Source: Candidatus Latescibacterota bacterium
Lineage (GTDB): Bacteria; Latescibacterota; UBA2968; UBA8231
NCBI GenBank assembly: GCA_009691525.1
Contig: SICG01000003.1
Span: 1-60,631 of the forward strand
DNA length: 60,631 nt
Direction of reading: 5' to 3'
Of this stretch, positions 17,447-26,365 are shown one piece after another (the stretch's first letter is position 1; each line of letters begins with the position of its first letter). The position numbers were made by a program, and so were the translations under genes. The notes beneath the pieces were generated by a model that was given only the letters and a program-made list of their open reading frames with translations, was not told the origin of the DNA and did no database searches.

Positions 17447-18760
17447 GTGATCGAGATCCTCTCCTATCCGGCCGCGCCCCTGCCGGCCAAGCTTCAGGCC
17501 ATCCTCGGCCGGCGCAGCGGTGTGCCCGCCGAAGTCGAAGAGTTGGTGCGCCAGGTGCTGGAAGCGGTGCGCACGAGCGGGGACGAGGCCCTGGCCGAAT
17601 TCACCGAGAAATTCGACCGGGTGCGGTTGCGGCCCGAGCAGTTCCGCGTGCCGGCGGTGGCCCTGGCGGCAGCCCTGGCGGCCATGGACCCGCAATTGCG
17701 CCAGGCCATCGAGGCAGCAGCGGCCAATATCCGCGCCTTCCACGAGCGCCAGCGCGTCAACTCGTGGTTCATGGAGGACGGCGACGGGGTGATCCTGGGC
17801 AAGAAGGTGCTGCCCATCGGCCGGGTGGGCATCTGTGTGCCGGGTGGCCAGGCCCCGCTCTTCTCCAGCCTGCTGATGGCGGCCATCCCCGCCCAGGTGG
17901 CCGGCGTGCCGGAGCTGTGTGTGGTCTCGCCCCCGCAGGCCGATGGCCGGCCCCATCCCACCATCCTGGCCACAGCGCAGTTGCTGGGCCTCACCGAGGT
18001 CTACGGCGTGGGCGGGGCCCAGGCGGTGGGGGCCATGGCCTATGGCACGGCCACCATCAAAGGCGTGGACAAGATCGTCGGGCCGGGCAGTCTGTACACG
18101 GTGGCAGCCAAACAACAAGTGTACGGGGTGGTGGGCATTGAGATGATCCCCGGTCCCTCGGAGCTGGTGGTGCTGGCCGACGAGCAGGCCGACCCGCGAT
18201 ATGTGGCCGCAGACCTGCTCTCCCAGGCCGAACACGGCAGCGGCTTCGAGGCGGTGGTGTGCATCACCCCTTCGGCGGAAGTGGCTACCTGTGTGCAGCG
18301 AGCGGTCGAGGACCAACTGGCCCGCCTGCCCCGCGCCGAAGCGGCCCGGCAGGCGCTGGAGAATTTCGGGGCTGTGGTAGTGGTGCCCGATCTACAGACC
18401 GGCATCGAATTACTCAACCGCCTGGCCCCCGAACACGCTGAACTGCTGGTGCAGGACCCCTGGAGCTGGGTAGATCAGATCAAGAACGCCGGTGCCCTCT
18501 TCCTGGGACCAGCCTCCACCGAGCCGGTGGGCGATTACTTTGCCGGCACCAACCACGTGTTGCCCACCAACGGGGCGGCCCGCTTTGCTTCTTCAATGGG
18601 AGTGGGGGATTTTCTCAAGACCACCACCATCGTGGCCTACACCGCCGGCCGGCTAGCTGAGGTGGGCGACCAGATCGTCCGCCTGGCGCAGGCCGAAGGT
18701 TTTGAAGCCCACGCCGAGGCCGTGCGCCTCCGCCTAGAGGACTACAGGAGCAAGCCATGA
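17447..18760 (+). CDS. hisD: Histidinol dehydrogenase
   Basis: Zinc enzyme that carries out the last two steps of histidine synthesis, L-histidinol to L-histidine with two NAD+. The 437-residue protein retains the key residues: QAEHGSGFEAVV (zinc-binding Gln and His), APEHAELLV (Glu-His acid/base pair), VGDYFAGTNHVLPT (zinc Asp and substrate His) and a C-terminal AEGFEAHAEAV. The NAD-binding region reads VPGGQAPLFSSLLMAA, slightly off the usual VPGGTA. It uses a GTG start and its stop overlaps the hisB start (ATGA). Confidence 0.93.
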   Translation: MIEILSYPAAPLPAKLQAILGRRSGVPAEVEELVRQVLEAVRTSGDEALAEFTEKFDRVRLRPEQFRVPAVALAAALAAMDPQLRQAIEAAAANIRAFHERQRVNSWFMEDGDGVILGKKVLPIGRVGICVPGGQAPLFSSLLMAAIPAQVAGVPELCVVSPPQADGRPHPTILATAQLLGLTEVYGVGGAQAVGAMAYGTATIKGVDKIVGPGSLYTVAAKQQVYGVVGIEMIPGPSELVVLADEQADPRYVAADLLSQAEHGSGFEAVVCITPSAEVATCVQRAVEDQLARLPRAEAARQALENFGAVVVVPDLQTGIELLNRLAPEHAELLVQDPWSWVDQIKNAGALFLGPASTEPVGDYFAGTNHVLPTNGAARFASSMGVGDFLKTTTIVAYTAGRLAEVGDQIVRLAQAEGFEAHAEAVRLRLEDYRSKP

Positions 18761-19347
18761 GCCAGCGCATCGGGCGCGTGCAGCGCCGCACCAGTGAGAC
18801 CGATATCGAAGTGGAGTTGTGCCTGGACGGGAGCGGGCAACTCCAGATCGACACCGGCATCGGCTTCTTCGACCACATGCTCACCGCCTTTGCCCGCCAC
18901 GGGCTCTTCGACCTGAAACTCACATGCCGGGGTGACATACAGGTGGACGCCCACCACACCGTGGAGGATGTGGGCATCTGCCTGGGACAGGCCCTGGCCC
19001 TGGCTCTGGGGGACAAGGCCGGCATCCAGCGCTTTGGCCACAGCTACGTGCCCATGGACGAAGCTCTGGCCCGGGCGGTGATTGATCTGTCGGGCCGGCC
19101 CTACCTGGCGCTGCAGGCTGCTTTCCACGGCCTACAGGTGGGCGGCCTGCCCGTGGGCCTGGTGCGCGAGTTCATGCGCGCCCTGGCCGACCAGGCCCGC
19201 ATGAATCTGCACCTGGATCTGTTGAGAGGCAGCGACGACCACCACGGCATCGAGGCCCTCTTCAAAGCCTGCGGTCGCGCCCTGGCCCAGGCCGTGGCCC
19301 AGCGGCCGGGGGAGCAGGGCATTCCGTCTACCAAGGGGGTGTTGTAG
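18757..19347 (+). CDS. hisB: Imidazoleglycerol-phosphate dehydratase
   Basis: Dehydrates imidazole glycerol phosphate to imidazole acetol phosphate in histidine synthesis. At 196 residues it is the monofunctional form, without the phosphatase domain fused in E. coli. The manganese-binding His-rich motifs are present in both half-repeats: FFDHMLTAFARHG with DAHHTVEDVGICLG, and DDHHGIEALFKACGRAL. It is the last his gene here; hisA, hisC, hisF, hisH, hisI and hisE must lie elsewhere. Confidence 0.93.
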   Translation: MSQRIGRVQRRTSETDIEVELCLDGSGQLQIDTGIGFFDHMLTAFARHGLFDLKLTCRGDIQVDAHHTVEDVGICLGQALALALGDKAGIQRFGHSYVPMDEALARAVIDLSGRPYLALQAAFHGLQVGGLPVGLVREFMRALADQARMNLHLDLLRGSDDHHGIEALFKACGRALAQAVAQRPGEQGIPSTKGVL

Positions 19348-19392
19348 GCGGCAGATACTGAAATCTACCGTTGACTGACACGAGGTGAGATA

Positions 19393-19618
19393 ATGCGGCG
19401 CTTTAAGATTGTAGTTGAGGAGCATTTGGATGGATTCGTCGCCTATCCACATAGGATTGGCAGGGGTAGTAGTGGGTCAGGGCGACACGCCCGATGAAGC
19501 CGTGGCCGATGCTAAGTCAGCTATTGCCTTCCATATCGAGAGCTTCGGTCAGGAGGCTCTCGAAGACCAGTCGGAAGTGCTCCAGGCTTTTGTCACCGAG
19601 ACAGAACTCGCTGATTGA
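19393..19618 (+). pseudogene. Frameshifted HicB-like antitoxin gene
   Basis: The ATG at 19393 starts MRRFKIVVEEHLDGFVAYP, a typical HicB N-terminus, but this frame closes soon after. The natural continuation (GVVVGQGDTPDEAVADAKSAIAFH) is in the next frame and runs to the stop at 19618. The frame change falls near 19444-19456. Joined, they make a ~75-residue partial RNase H-like HicB fold without the usual C-terminal DNA-binding domain. Decay or a sequencing error would both explain it. Confidence 0.6.
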
Positions 19619-19749
19619 TGGGGAAGTTTCCTGTGGACCTGGACAAGGAGGGCAACTTGGTGAGCGTGACCATAGGACACGCTGCTAAGTACGCGTCCCT
19701 GCCCCAAGTCAGCGTTCAGGAAATTGGTACGAGCACTGTTGAAAGATAA
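19618..19749 (+). CDS. 43-residue DUF2283-like fragment
   Basis: The ATG overlaps the stop of the HicB-like frame (TGATG). The peptide VDLDKEGNLVSVTIGHAAKY resembles the conserved end of DUF2283 proteins (DxDxxGNxVGIEIxxAS), which occur in toxin-antitoxin contexts. The N-terminal half of that ~65-residue family is absent, so this is either a truncated relic or a minimal domain. No toxin gene is visible beside it. Confidence 0.4.
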   Translation: MGKFPVDLDKEGNLVSVTIGHAAKYASLPQVSVQEIGTSTVER

Positions 19750-19935
19750 CCTTTACAGCGCTTGCTAGCTCCGGTGGAATAGTAACCCGAATGACAAACA
19801 AAGAAGCTACAGCCCGCATCACCGGTGCCCTTGTCAGAAAGCGAGTTTATTGAAATTGGCGCGGCCTGACCCCGAGGTGGATGAGCAGCGGTTGAATCTC
19901 CAGCCCTTCAGCCTCTCAAGACCGGTGTCCTTCTC

Positions 19936-21066
19936 TTGAAGATCTGTCACCTGATCTACGACGACGTCAAGAACCCCTGGCTGGCGGGTGGGGGTGCGCT
20001 GCGGGCCCGAGAGATCTACCGCCGGCTGGCCGGGCGGCATCAGATCACGGTGGTCACCGGCAATTTCCCCGGCGCAGCGCGCGAAGAGGTGGAGGAGGGG
20101 GTGCGTTTCCTGCGGGTGGGCAGCGATGCCAGTTATATGCGCAGCCGCCTCAGCTACTGTCGGGAAGCCCTGGCCTGTCTGCGGCGGCAGGAATGGGATG
20201 TGTGGGTCCACGAGTTTTCGGCCTTTGCTCCGCTGTGGCCTGCGGTGCGGCTGCGGCGCCGGGGCTTGCTTTTTTTCTACCACTTTGTCGGGGCTCACGC
20301 CTTGGTCAAACACCCGCTGGTGGGCGGCATCGCCTGGGCCGCCGAAGTGCTCACCCTGCGGGGGTACCGGCACCTGGTGACCATCTCCCCCAGCGTGCAG
20401 GAAGAGGTGCGCCGCCGCCTGAAGGGCCGGCCAGTGCAAGTGGACTGCGTGTACACCGGGGTGGATGCCCTCTATTTCGATTTACAGCCCGAAGAAAAGT
20501 CCTACCTGCTCTACTTTGGCCGCATGGATGTACACACCAAGGGACTGGACACGCTCATCGCGGCCTTTGCGCGGGTGGCTCCGCAGTATCCCCAGATCCA
20601 GCTCAAGATGGCTGGGCGCGGGGCTCCTCGTGCCGTAGATCAGGTGCGGCAACTGGTGCGCCAGGCTGGCATTGAGGATCGGGTAGAGTTGCTGGGCGCG
20701 GTGGATGAGGTGCAGAAGGGCGAACTTTTGCGGCAGGCCCTCTTCCTGTGTATGCCCTCGCGCTATGAGGGCTGGGGCATCGCCGCGGTGGAGGCCCAGG
20801 CCGCTGGCAAGGCGGTGCTGGGCACGAGGGTCAGCGGCCTGCGCGACGCCGTGCGCGAGGGGGAGACGGGATTGCTGGTGGAAGCCGGCCAGCCCGAGGC
20901 CCTGGCCCAGGGCATGCGGCAGTTGCTCGACCAGCCCGAGTTGCGGCAGCGCTTAGGCCGGCAGGGGCGGGAATGGGCGCGGCGTTTCGACTGGGACCAG
21001 ATCGGCCGCGACCAGGAAGCAGTCTATTTGAGTATGGCGGCAGCGAACAGCCAAGAGGACAACTGA
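19936..21066 (+). CDS. Family 4 glycosyltransferase (GT-B fold)
   Basis: A 376-residue retaining glycosyltransferase. The N-terminal Rossmann domain begins MKICHLIYDDV and contains the acceptor-side glycine loop WLAGGGALRA. The C-terminal donor domain carries LYFGRMDVHTKGLDTLI and the EX7E motif in YEGWGIAAVEAQAAGKAV. It starts at a TTG. It opens a five-gene glycan cluster, with the next gene 1 bp after its stop. The sugar donor is not predictable. Confidence 0.9.
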   Translation: MKICHLIYDDVKNPWLAGGGALRAREIYRRLAGRHQITVVTGNFPGAAREEVEEGVRFLRVGSDASYMRSRLSYCREALACLRRQEWDVWVHEFSAFAPLWPAVRLRRRGLLFFYHFVGAHALVKHPLVGGIAWAAEVLTLRGYRHLVTISPSVQEEVRRRLKGRPVQVDCVYTGVDALYFDLQPEEKSYLLYFGRMDVHTKGLDTLIAAFARVAPQYPQIQLKMAGRGAPRAVDQVRQLVRQAGIEDRVELLGAVDEVQKGELLRQALFLCMPSRYEGWGIAAVEAQAAGKAVLGTRVSGLRDAVREGETGLLVEAGQPEALAQGMRQLLDQPELRQRLGRQGREWARRFDWDQIGRDQEAVYLSMAAANSQEDN

Positions 21067-21067
21067 G

Positions 21068-23545
21068 ATGGCCAAGAGAGCGCCGGGGCAGCCGGCCCCC
21101 CCCAGTGCAGCGGCGACGGTTTCGGGCACTGCCCTGTGGCACCACCCCTGGTTCCCGGCGGCCCTCTTTCTGCTGCTGAGCCTGGTCTACTTCTCCGAGT
21201 TCCTCTTCTCGGGCAAGATCGTCTTTGGCAGCGATGTCGGCACCGACTACCACCGGGGGGAAAGCTCGCTGAGCGCCAAGTTGGGGGAGTTGTCCCAGCC
21301 CATGTGGAGCGAGCGTATGGGCGGCTTCCCTGAGGGGGAGGGCCTGCGCTGGCAGTACTTCCCCACCTTTCCTGTGTACCTGTTTACCACCTTTCAGCGC
21401 CATATCGGCTGGCGCTATATCCTGACGGTGTTCCTGGCCGGCCTGGCCATGTACCTGTACCTGCGCCAACTGGGGATCAGCCGCAGCGCGGCGATCTGGG
21501 CCGGGGTGGCGTACATGTCGGCGCCCACCTTCCTGGCCTTTCCCTATGCCGGGCACTATGCCAAGATGGCGGTAATCGCCCTCTTTCCGCTGATGGGCCT
21601 GATGATCGAACGGGGCATGGACGAGGGGCGGCCGCTCTACTTTGCCGGCCTGGCCCTACTGGTGGCTGCCGGCATCTATTCGCCGCATCTGCAGATGCTC
21701 TACTACGCCCTGTGGGGCTCAGGGTTCTATCTGCTCTTCAAACTCTACCAACTCCACCGGGCCGGCACTCCAAAGCCAGTCCTGGCCCAGCGCACCGGCC
21801 TCTTTGCCATGGCCGTGGTCCTGGGATTGGGCGTGGGTGCCGAGGGTCTCTTCCCCTCTTTCTTTTATACCCGCGGTGAGTCCAAACGTGCCGCCGGCGA
21901 GCAGGGCCGCAGCCCCGAGGAGCAGCTCGAATTCGCCCGCAGCTGGGCCTTACACCCGGAGGAGGTGGGCTCGCTGGTGGTGCCTGAGTTCGGCGGCTTT
22001 GGCGACCCTGGCAAGGCAGAGAATTATTATTGGGGTCGCAATGCTGGCAAATACAACTCCGAGTACTTTGGCATCCTGGTGCTCTTGCTGGCGCTCCTGG
22101 CCCTGCCCCGGCTCAAGGAGCAGTCGCGCCTGGTCTTCATGGGTTTGCTCTTTCTCTTTGCCCTGGGGTACGCGCTGGGACCGCATACCCCGGTACACTG
22201 GCTCTTCTACCAGTTGGCCCCCGGTGCCAAGGTGCTGCGCACCCCGGGCATGATCGCCTTTCTCTTTGCTTTTCCCGCCTGTGTGCTGGCGGCCCACAGC
22301 CTGCACCGCCTGTTCGAAGGAGAGGCGGGCCTGGACCGGCGCCTGCTGATCTGCGGCGGAGCATTGACCGGGCTGACCCTGCTGCTGGCCCTGGCCCCCG
22401 GCGCGCTGACGGGCGTGTGGATCTCGCTTTTCTACGGCGACATCGCCCCGCACAAAAGCCAGATCCTCGAAGCCGGGCTCGACTGGTTGTCGCGCGGCAG
22501 CCTGATCGTGGCCGCGGTGGCCGGGGTGGGCACAGGCCTGCTCTATCTGTGCACCCAGGGGCGGCTGGCCACTGGCTGGCTGCTGGCCGGACTCATCGGC
22601 CTGACCCTGGTGGACACCTGGCGCGTCGACCGGGTCTTTCTCAAGTACGAGGACCCGGTCCGCCACACCGACATCCGCAAAGAGAACCTGCGCACGGTGG
22701 AGTTCATCAAGCGGGATAACCAGCTGTGGCGGGTTTTCCCCCTGCCCGACTACAGCGTGCTTGATCAGTCGGGATACCACCTCTACGGCATTCCCGGCGT
22801 GAGCGGTTTCCACGATTTCACCCTACAGCGCTACGACCGGCTCTTGCAGGAAATCGCCCCGATCAGTTCCTATCTGGGCACCAAGTACTATCGCGGCCAA
22901 CAGGTGCCCTACAGCGATGAGCAACTGCTGGAGGCCATGCATCCGCTGCTGAATCTGCTGAGTGCCCGGTACATCGCCGCTCCCGGTGGCATCGAGTTGA
23001 ATTCGCCCTCCTTCCCCCTGGCCTTCAAAGGCGAACAGTACCTGCTCTACGACAACCCCACGGCTCTGCCCTGGCATAGCCTGGTGCCGGGAGCGCAGGT
23101 GGTGTCCAGCCATGACGAGGCCCTCGAACTGCTCAAGGCAGGCAAGGTGGATCTGCGGCGCACGGTGCTGCTCGAAAAGGAACCGCCCGGCAGTCTGGGC
23201 GGTGAGGGCAACCCGGCCCAGGACCAGGTGGAGCGGCAGGTCTACGATCTGGCCGGGGGCCAGGTATCGCTCAAGACCCGGGCCAATGGCGCACGCCTGC
23301 TGCTGATCGCCGAGAACTTCTTCCCCAACTGGCAGGCCACCGTCGACGGCCAGCCGGCTGAGATCCTGCGTGCCGACTACGTGTGGCAGGCGGTGTACCT
23401 GCCGGCAGGTGAGCACCAGGTGGAGTTGCGATACCATTCGCGGGCCGTGTCCCTCTCGCGCTGGGCCGCCTGGTGGAGCCTGCTGGTGGTGGTCGGGGTG
23501 GGGGTCTGGGATTGGCGGAGGGGGCGCGCCGTCTCCCCCGCATGA
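21068..23545 (+). CDS. YfhO-family polytopic membrane protein (GT-C-like)
   Basis: An 825-residue integral membrane protein with about 12 hydrophobic helices. The first extracytoplasmic loop carries the acidic GSDVGTDYHRGE near residue 58, placed as in GT-C glycosyltransferases. The C-terminal ~250 residues are a soluble beta-rich domain (NWQATVDGQPAEI), followed by a last helix and a basic tail. The YfhO family contains lipid-linked sugar transferases that decorate polymers outside the membrane. Its stop overlaps the flippase start (ATGA). The exact reaction is inferred. Confidence 0.75.
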   Translation: MAKRAPGQPAPPSAAATVSGTALWHHPWFPAALFLLLSLVYFSEFLFSGKIVFGSDVGTDYHRGESSLSAKLGELSQPMWSERMGGFPEGEGLRWQYFPTFPVYLFTTFQRHIGWRYILTVFLAGLAMYLYLRQLGISRSAAIWAGVAYMSAPTFLAFPYAGHYAKMAVIALFPLMGLMIERGMDEGRPLYFAGLALLVAAGIYSPHLQMLYYALWGSGFYLLFKLYQLHRAGTPKPVLAQRTGLFAMAVVLGLGVGAEGLFPSFFYTRGESKRAAGEQGRSPEEQLEFARSWALHPEEVGSLVVPEFGGFGDPGKAENYYWGRNAGKYNSEYFGILVLLLALLALPRLKEQSRLVFMGLLFLFALGYALGPHTPVHWLFYQLAPGAKVLRTPGMIAFLFAFPACVLAAHSLHRLFEGEAGLDRRLLICGGALTGLTLLLALAPGALTGVWISLFYGDIAPHKSQILEAGLDWLSRGSLIVAAVAGVGTGLLYLCTQGRLATGWLLAGLIGLTLVDTWRVDRVFLKYEDPVRHTDIRKENLRTVEFIKRDNQLWRVFPLPDYSVLDQSGYHLYGIPGVSGFHDFTLQRYDRLLQEIAPISSYLGTKYYRGQQVPYSDEQLLEAMHPLLNLLSARYIAAPGGIELNSPSFPLAFKGEQYLLYDNPTALPWHSLVPGAQVVSSHDEALELLKAGKVDLRRTVLLEKEPPGSLGGEGNPAQDQVERQVYDLAGGQVSLKTRANGARLLLIAENFFPNWQATVDGQPAEILRADYVWQAVYLPAGEHQVELRYHSRAVSLSRWAAWWSLLVVVGVGVWDWRRGRAVSPA

Positions 23546-25014
23546 GTACCCCGCAGAAACTCCTCAAGGGGTTTCTCTACACCCTGGGCAGCGGGTACCT
23601 GGCCCGCCTGGCCAGCGTAGTCCTCACCATCCTGATCAAAAACCAGCTGACGACCTCGCCCTTTGAGGACGCGGTGCTGGGGGTGACCCTTTTCACCCTG
23701 CTGGCCAGCCCGCGCGAGTTCGGGCTGATGTACGCCCTGCTGCATTTCCAGGAAAAGAGCCGCACCTTCGTCCAGACCCACTTCACCCTCAACCTGATCG
23801 TCTGCGGCCTGACCCTGCTCCTGGCGTTGTTGGCGATGGGGGTGCTGCACGCCCTGTGGCCCCAGAAGTTCACCGGCGCGGCCACACTGGTGGCCTGCGT
23901 TTTCTCGGCGCTCTTCTTTTTGCGCAACCTCACCCTGACCGCCGAAGGTCTTCTGCGCCTGGACTTCGAGTTCGGCCGGCTCTCCCTCTTTCACGGCCTG
24001 GGCACGGTGTTGTCCCTGGTCTGCGCCCTGGCGGCGGCCTGGGCCGGCTGGGGGGTGTGGAGCCTGATCCTGGGCGGCTGGAGCACCTATTCGGTGTTCA
24101 GCCTGGTCTATACCTGTTTCTACGCCGGGGCCGTGGGCCTGAGCCGGCCCCAGGGTTTTGGCCGCCTGCAGCTGGACCCGGTCTGGAAGCGGCGCCTGCT
24201 GGGATATGGGGTATGGATCTGGGTGGGTTGGATGCTGCAGACCTTTGTGTTGTGGTACGACAAGCTAATAGTGGGCCTGATGGTGGGCGGAGACGAGGTG
24301 GCGCTATACGAACACGCCTGGTTCTGGGTGCAGATCCCCACGGCGATCCTCACCCACATCATCTTCAACTACACCAGCACCCTGTACTCGCGCTACCAGC
24401 ACGACCGCCCGCGCCTGAGCGAGGTGTTCTCGCGCATGATCAGCCTGGAGGTGTGGATCGCCTGGCCCCTGGCCCTGGTGCTGGTGTTCAATGCCCGCGA
24501 GGTACTGGCGCTGACGCCAAAGTGGGAGGGCTCGGCGTCGATGATTACCTGGCTGGCGGGGTATGCCTTTTTGCGGCCGCTCATGGATGACTGTTTCGGC
24601 TTGCTCTGGGCCGTGGGTGGCACGCGGCTGAGCGCCTGGCTCATGGGATTGCAGGCGCTGGTGGCCGCAGTGCTGGTGCCGGCGATGGCCGCAGGGTGGG
24701 GGGTGCAGGGGGTGGCCTACGGTATGGGCGCGGTGGCGGCCACCGGGTTGCTCAGTTTGTTCTGGGGCGTGCGGCGCTACGTCAATGTGTCGTGGCCCAA
24801 AATCTTTGGCGCTCCGCTGCTGGGGCTGGGGTTGGCTGCCAGTGCCGGGATGGGCTATGCCACTATTGCCCAGGGCCAGGCCCTGGTGGACTTTGTGCTG
24901 CGCAGTGCGCTGATGGTGGGGATCTACGCCGGGGTGGTGGGATTGCTGGAGCGGCGGCAGATCGCCGAGAGTGTGGCCCAGGTGCGCCGGCTGCTGGCGG
25001 AGCGGCGCGCATGA
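23542..25014 (+). CDS. Wzx-like polysaccharide flippase
   Basis: A 490-residue membrane protein with about 12-14 helices of the MATE-like MVF superfamily (oligosaccharide translocases). It starts with MSTPQKLLKGFLYTLGSGYL, the usual entry into the first helix, and contains SPREFGLMYALLHF and YDKLIVGLMVGGDEVALY. Such proteins flip lipid-linked oligosaccharides across the inner membrane. The ATG overlaps the previous stop; a longer upstream frame is shadow. Its stop overlaps the following glycosyltransferase start. Confidence 0.8.
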   Translation: MSTPQKLLKGFLYTLGSGYLARLASVVLTILIKNQLTTSPFEDAVLGVTLFTLLASPREFGLMYALLHFQEKSRTFVQTHFTLNLIVCGLTLLLALLAMGVLHALWPQKFTGAATLVACVFSALFFLRNLTLTAEGLLRLDFEFGRLSLFHGLGTVLSLVCALAAAWAGWGVWSLILGGWSTYSVFSLVYTCFYAGAVGLSRPQGFGRLQLDPVWKRRLLGYGVWIWVGWMLQTFVLWYDKLIVGLMVGGDEVALYEHAWFWVQIPTAILTHIIFNYTSTLYSRYQHDRPRLSEVFSRMISLEVWIAWPLALVLVFNAREVLALTPKWEGSASMITWLAGYAFLRPLMDDCFGLLWAVGGTRLSAWLMGLQALVAAVLVPAMAAGWGVQGVAYGMGAVAATGLLSLFWGVRRYVNVSWPKIFGAPLLGLGLAASAGMGYATIAQGQALVDFVLRSALMVGIYAGVVGLLERRQIAESVAQVRRLLAERRA

Positions 25015-25835
25015 CCCCCGAACTTTCCATCATTATTGTCAGCCACAATGCCCGGCAATGGCTGGGGCAGTGCCTGGGATCGCTGCACGCCCACTCCGAG
25101 GTGGCGGCCGAGGTCATCGTGGTCGAGAACTGCTCGGACGATGGCAGCGGGGAACTGGTGCGGGAGCAATTCCCCGAGGTGAAGCTCTTGTGCAATGCGC
25201 AGCGCCTGGGCTTTGCCGCCAACAACCAGATCGGCGCCCTGGCCAGCAGCGCCCCGCTGCTGCTCTTCCTCAATCCCGACACTGAGGTGCCGCCCGGCAG
25301 CCTGCGGGCCATGCTCGAGGTGGTGGCGCGGCATCCCGAATGCGGGGTCTTTGGCAGCCGGCTGCTCGATGGAGAAGGCGAGGTGGAGCGCTCGGTGGGC
25401 CGTTTCCCCACCCTGGTCAGTATCTTTCTGGACCGCCTCCTCCAATCTTTGCCCCTGTTCCAGCCCGCACTGGACCACTATTCCCAGCGGCACTATCGCG
25501 GGTACGAAGACCAGCGCAATGTGGATTGGGTGACCGGCGCGGCCCTGTGGATACGCCGCGAGACCTTGAGCCGAGCTGGCGGCTGGGACGGGGAGCACTT
25601 CTTTATGTACTACGAGGATGTGGACCTGTGTTACCGGGCGCGGCAGGCGGGATTCAAAGTCCGCTACATCCCGCAGTCTGAGCTTTTCCATTATCACAAC
25701 AAGGCGCCGGTAGACCCATGCCAGCGCAAGACCTGGATGCGCCAGAGCCAGGGTATCTTCATGCGCAAGCACTACGGGCCATTGCGGGGCCGGCTCTATC
25801 CCCTGCTCCTGCGGCTCTTCTATAGGATGAAGTAG
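25011..25835 (+). CDS. Family 2 glycosyltransferase
   Basis: A 274-residue GT-A enzyme. It begins with MTPELSIIIVSHNARQWL, has the nucleotide-binding VVENCSDDGSGELV and an NPDTEVPPG block where the metal-binding acidic motif lies, followed by YYEDVDLCYRARQAGF typical of rhamnosyltransferase-like members. ATGA overlap with the flippase gene. Probably adds a deoxyhexose or hexose to the lipid-linked glycan; the donor is not certain. Confidence 0.88.
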   Translation: MTPELSIIIVSHNARQWLGQCLGSLHAHSEVAAEVIVVENCSDDGSGELVREQFPEVKLLCNAQRLGFAANNQIGALASSAPLLLFLNPDTEVPPGSLRAMLEVVARHPECGVFGSRLLDGEGEVERSVGRFPTLVSIFLDRLLQSLPLFQPALDHYSQRHYRGYEDQRNVDWVTGAALWIRRETLSRAGGWDGEHFFMYYEDVDLCYRARQAGFKVRYIPQSELFHYHNKAPVDPCQRKTWMRQSQGIFMRKHYGPLRGRLYPLLLRLFYRMK

Positions 25836-25836
25836 G

Positions 25837-26349
25837 ATGACCGCTGCCTTTGTCTGGACACCCTCTGGGCCGCAGCCTCTAGACGAACTCCTGTCAGCCA
25901 GACAGGGCTGGCGGGAGGAGGGGCGGGTGGTGATCAGCACCAACGGCTGCTTCGATCTCCTGCACCCGGGGCATGTGCGTTTTCTGCAGCAGGCCAGAGC
26001 CCAGGGCGAGGTGCTGATCGTGGGGCTCAACAGCGACGAATCGGTGCGCCAGCTCAAGGGGCCGGGCCGGCCCCTGCTGGGCCAGGAGGACCGGGCGGCG
26101 ATGCTGGCTGCGCTGCGCTGCGTGGACCACGTGGTGGTCTTCTCCCAGCCCCTGGCCAACGATCTCTTGGCCCTGCTCCGGCCCGATATCCACTGCAAGG
26201 GGGGCGACTACACCGCCGAGGCCCTGCCCGAGGCCGAGGTGATCCGCCAGGGCGGCGGCCAGATCCGCATCCTGCCCTTTGCCGAGGGGTACTCGACCAC
26301 CGGGCTGCTGGGCGCCCTTCGCAAAGGGCATCCCCCTGCTGGCGGCTGA
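25837..26349 (+). CDS. rfaE2: Heptose 1-phosphate adenylyltransferase-type enzyme (RfaE2)
   Basis: A 170-residue cytidylyltransferase-fold protein. The nucleotide-binding signature is STNGCFDLLHPGHVRFLQQA (HxGH), followed by VGLNSDESVRQLKGPGRP and a terminal FAEGYSTTGLL. RfaE2 forms ADP-heptose from D-glycero-beta-D-manno-heptose 1-phosphate. The kinase half (RfaE1) is not fused and not present in the window. The cluster context supports a role in an envelope or S-layer glycan. Another ADP- or CDP-sugar product cannot be excluded. Confidence 0.85.
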   Translation: MTAAFVWTPSGPQPLDELLSARQGWREEGRVVISTNGCFDLLHPGHVRFLQQARAQGEVLIVGLNSDESVRQLKGPGRPLLGQEDRAAMLAALRCVDHVVVFSQPLANDLLALLRPDIHCKGGDYTAEALPEAEVIRQGGGQIRILPFAEGYSTTGLLGALRKGHPPAGG

Positions 26350-26365
26350 AGAGCGCCGCCGGATT

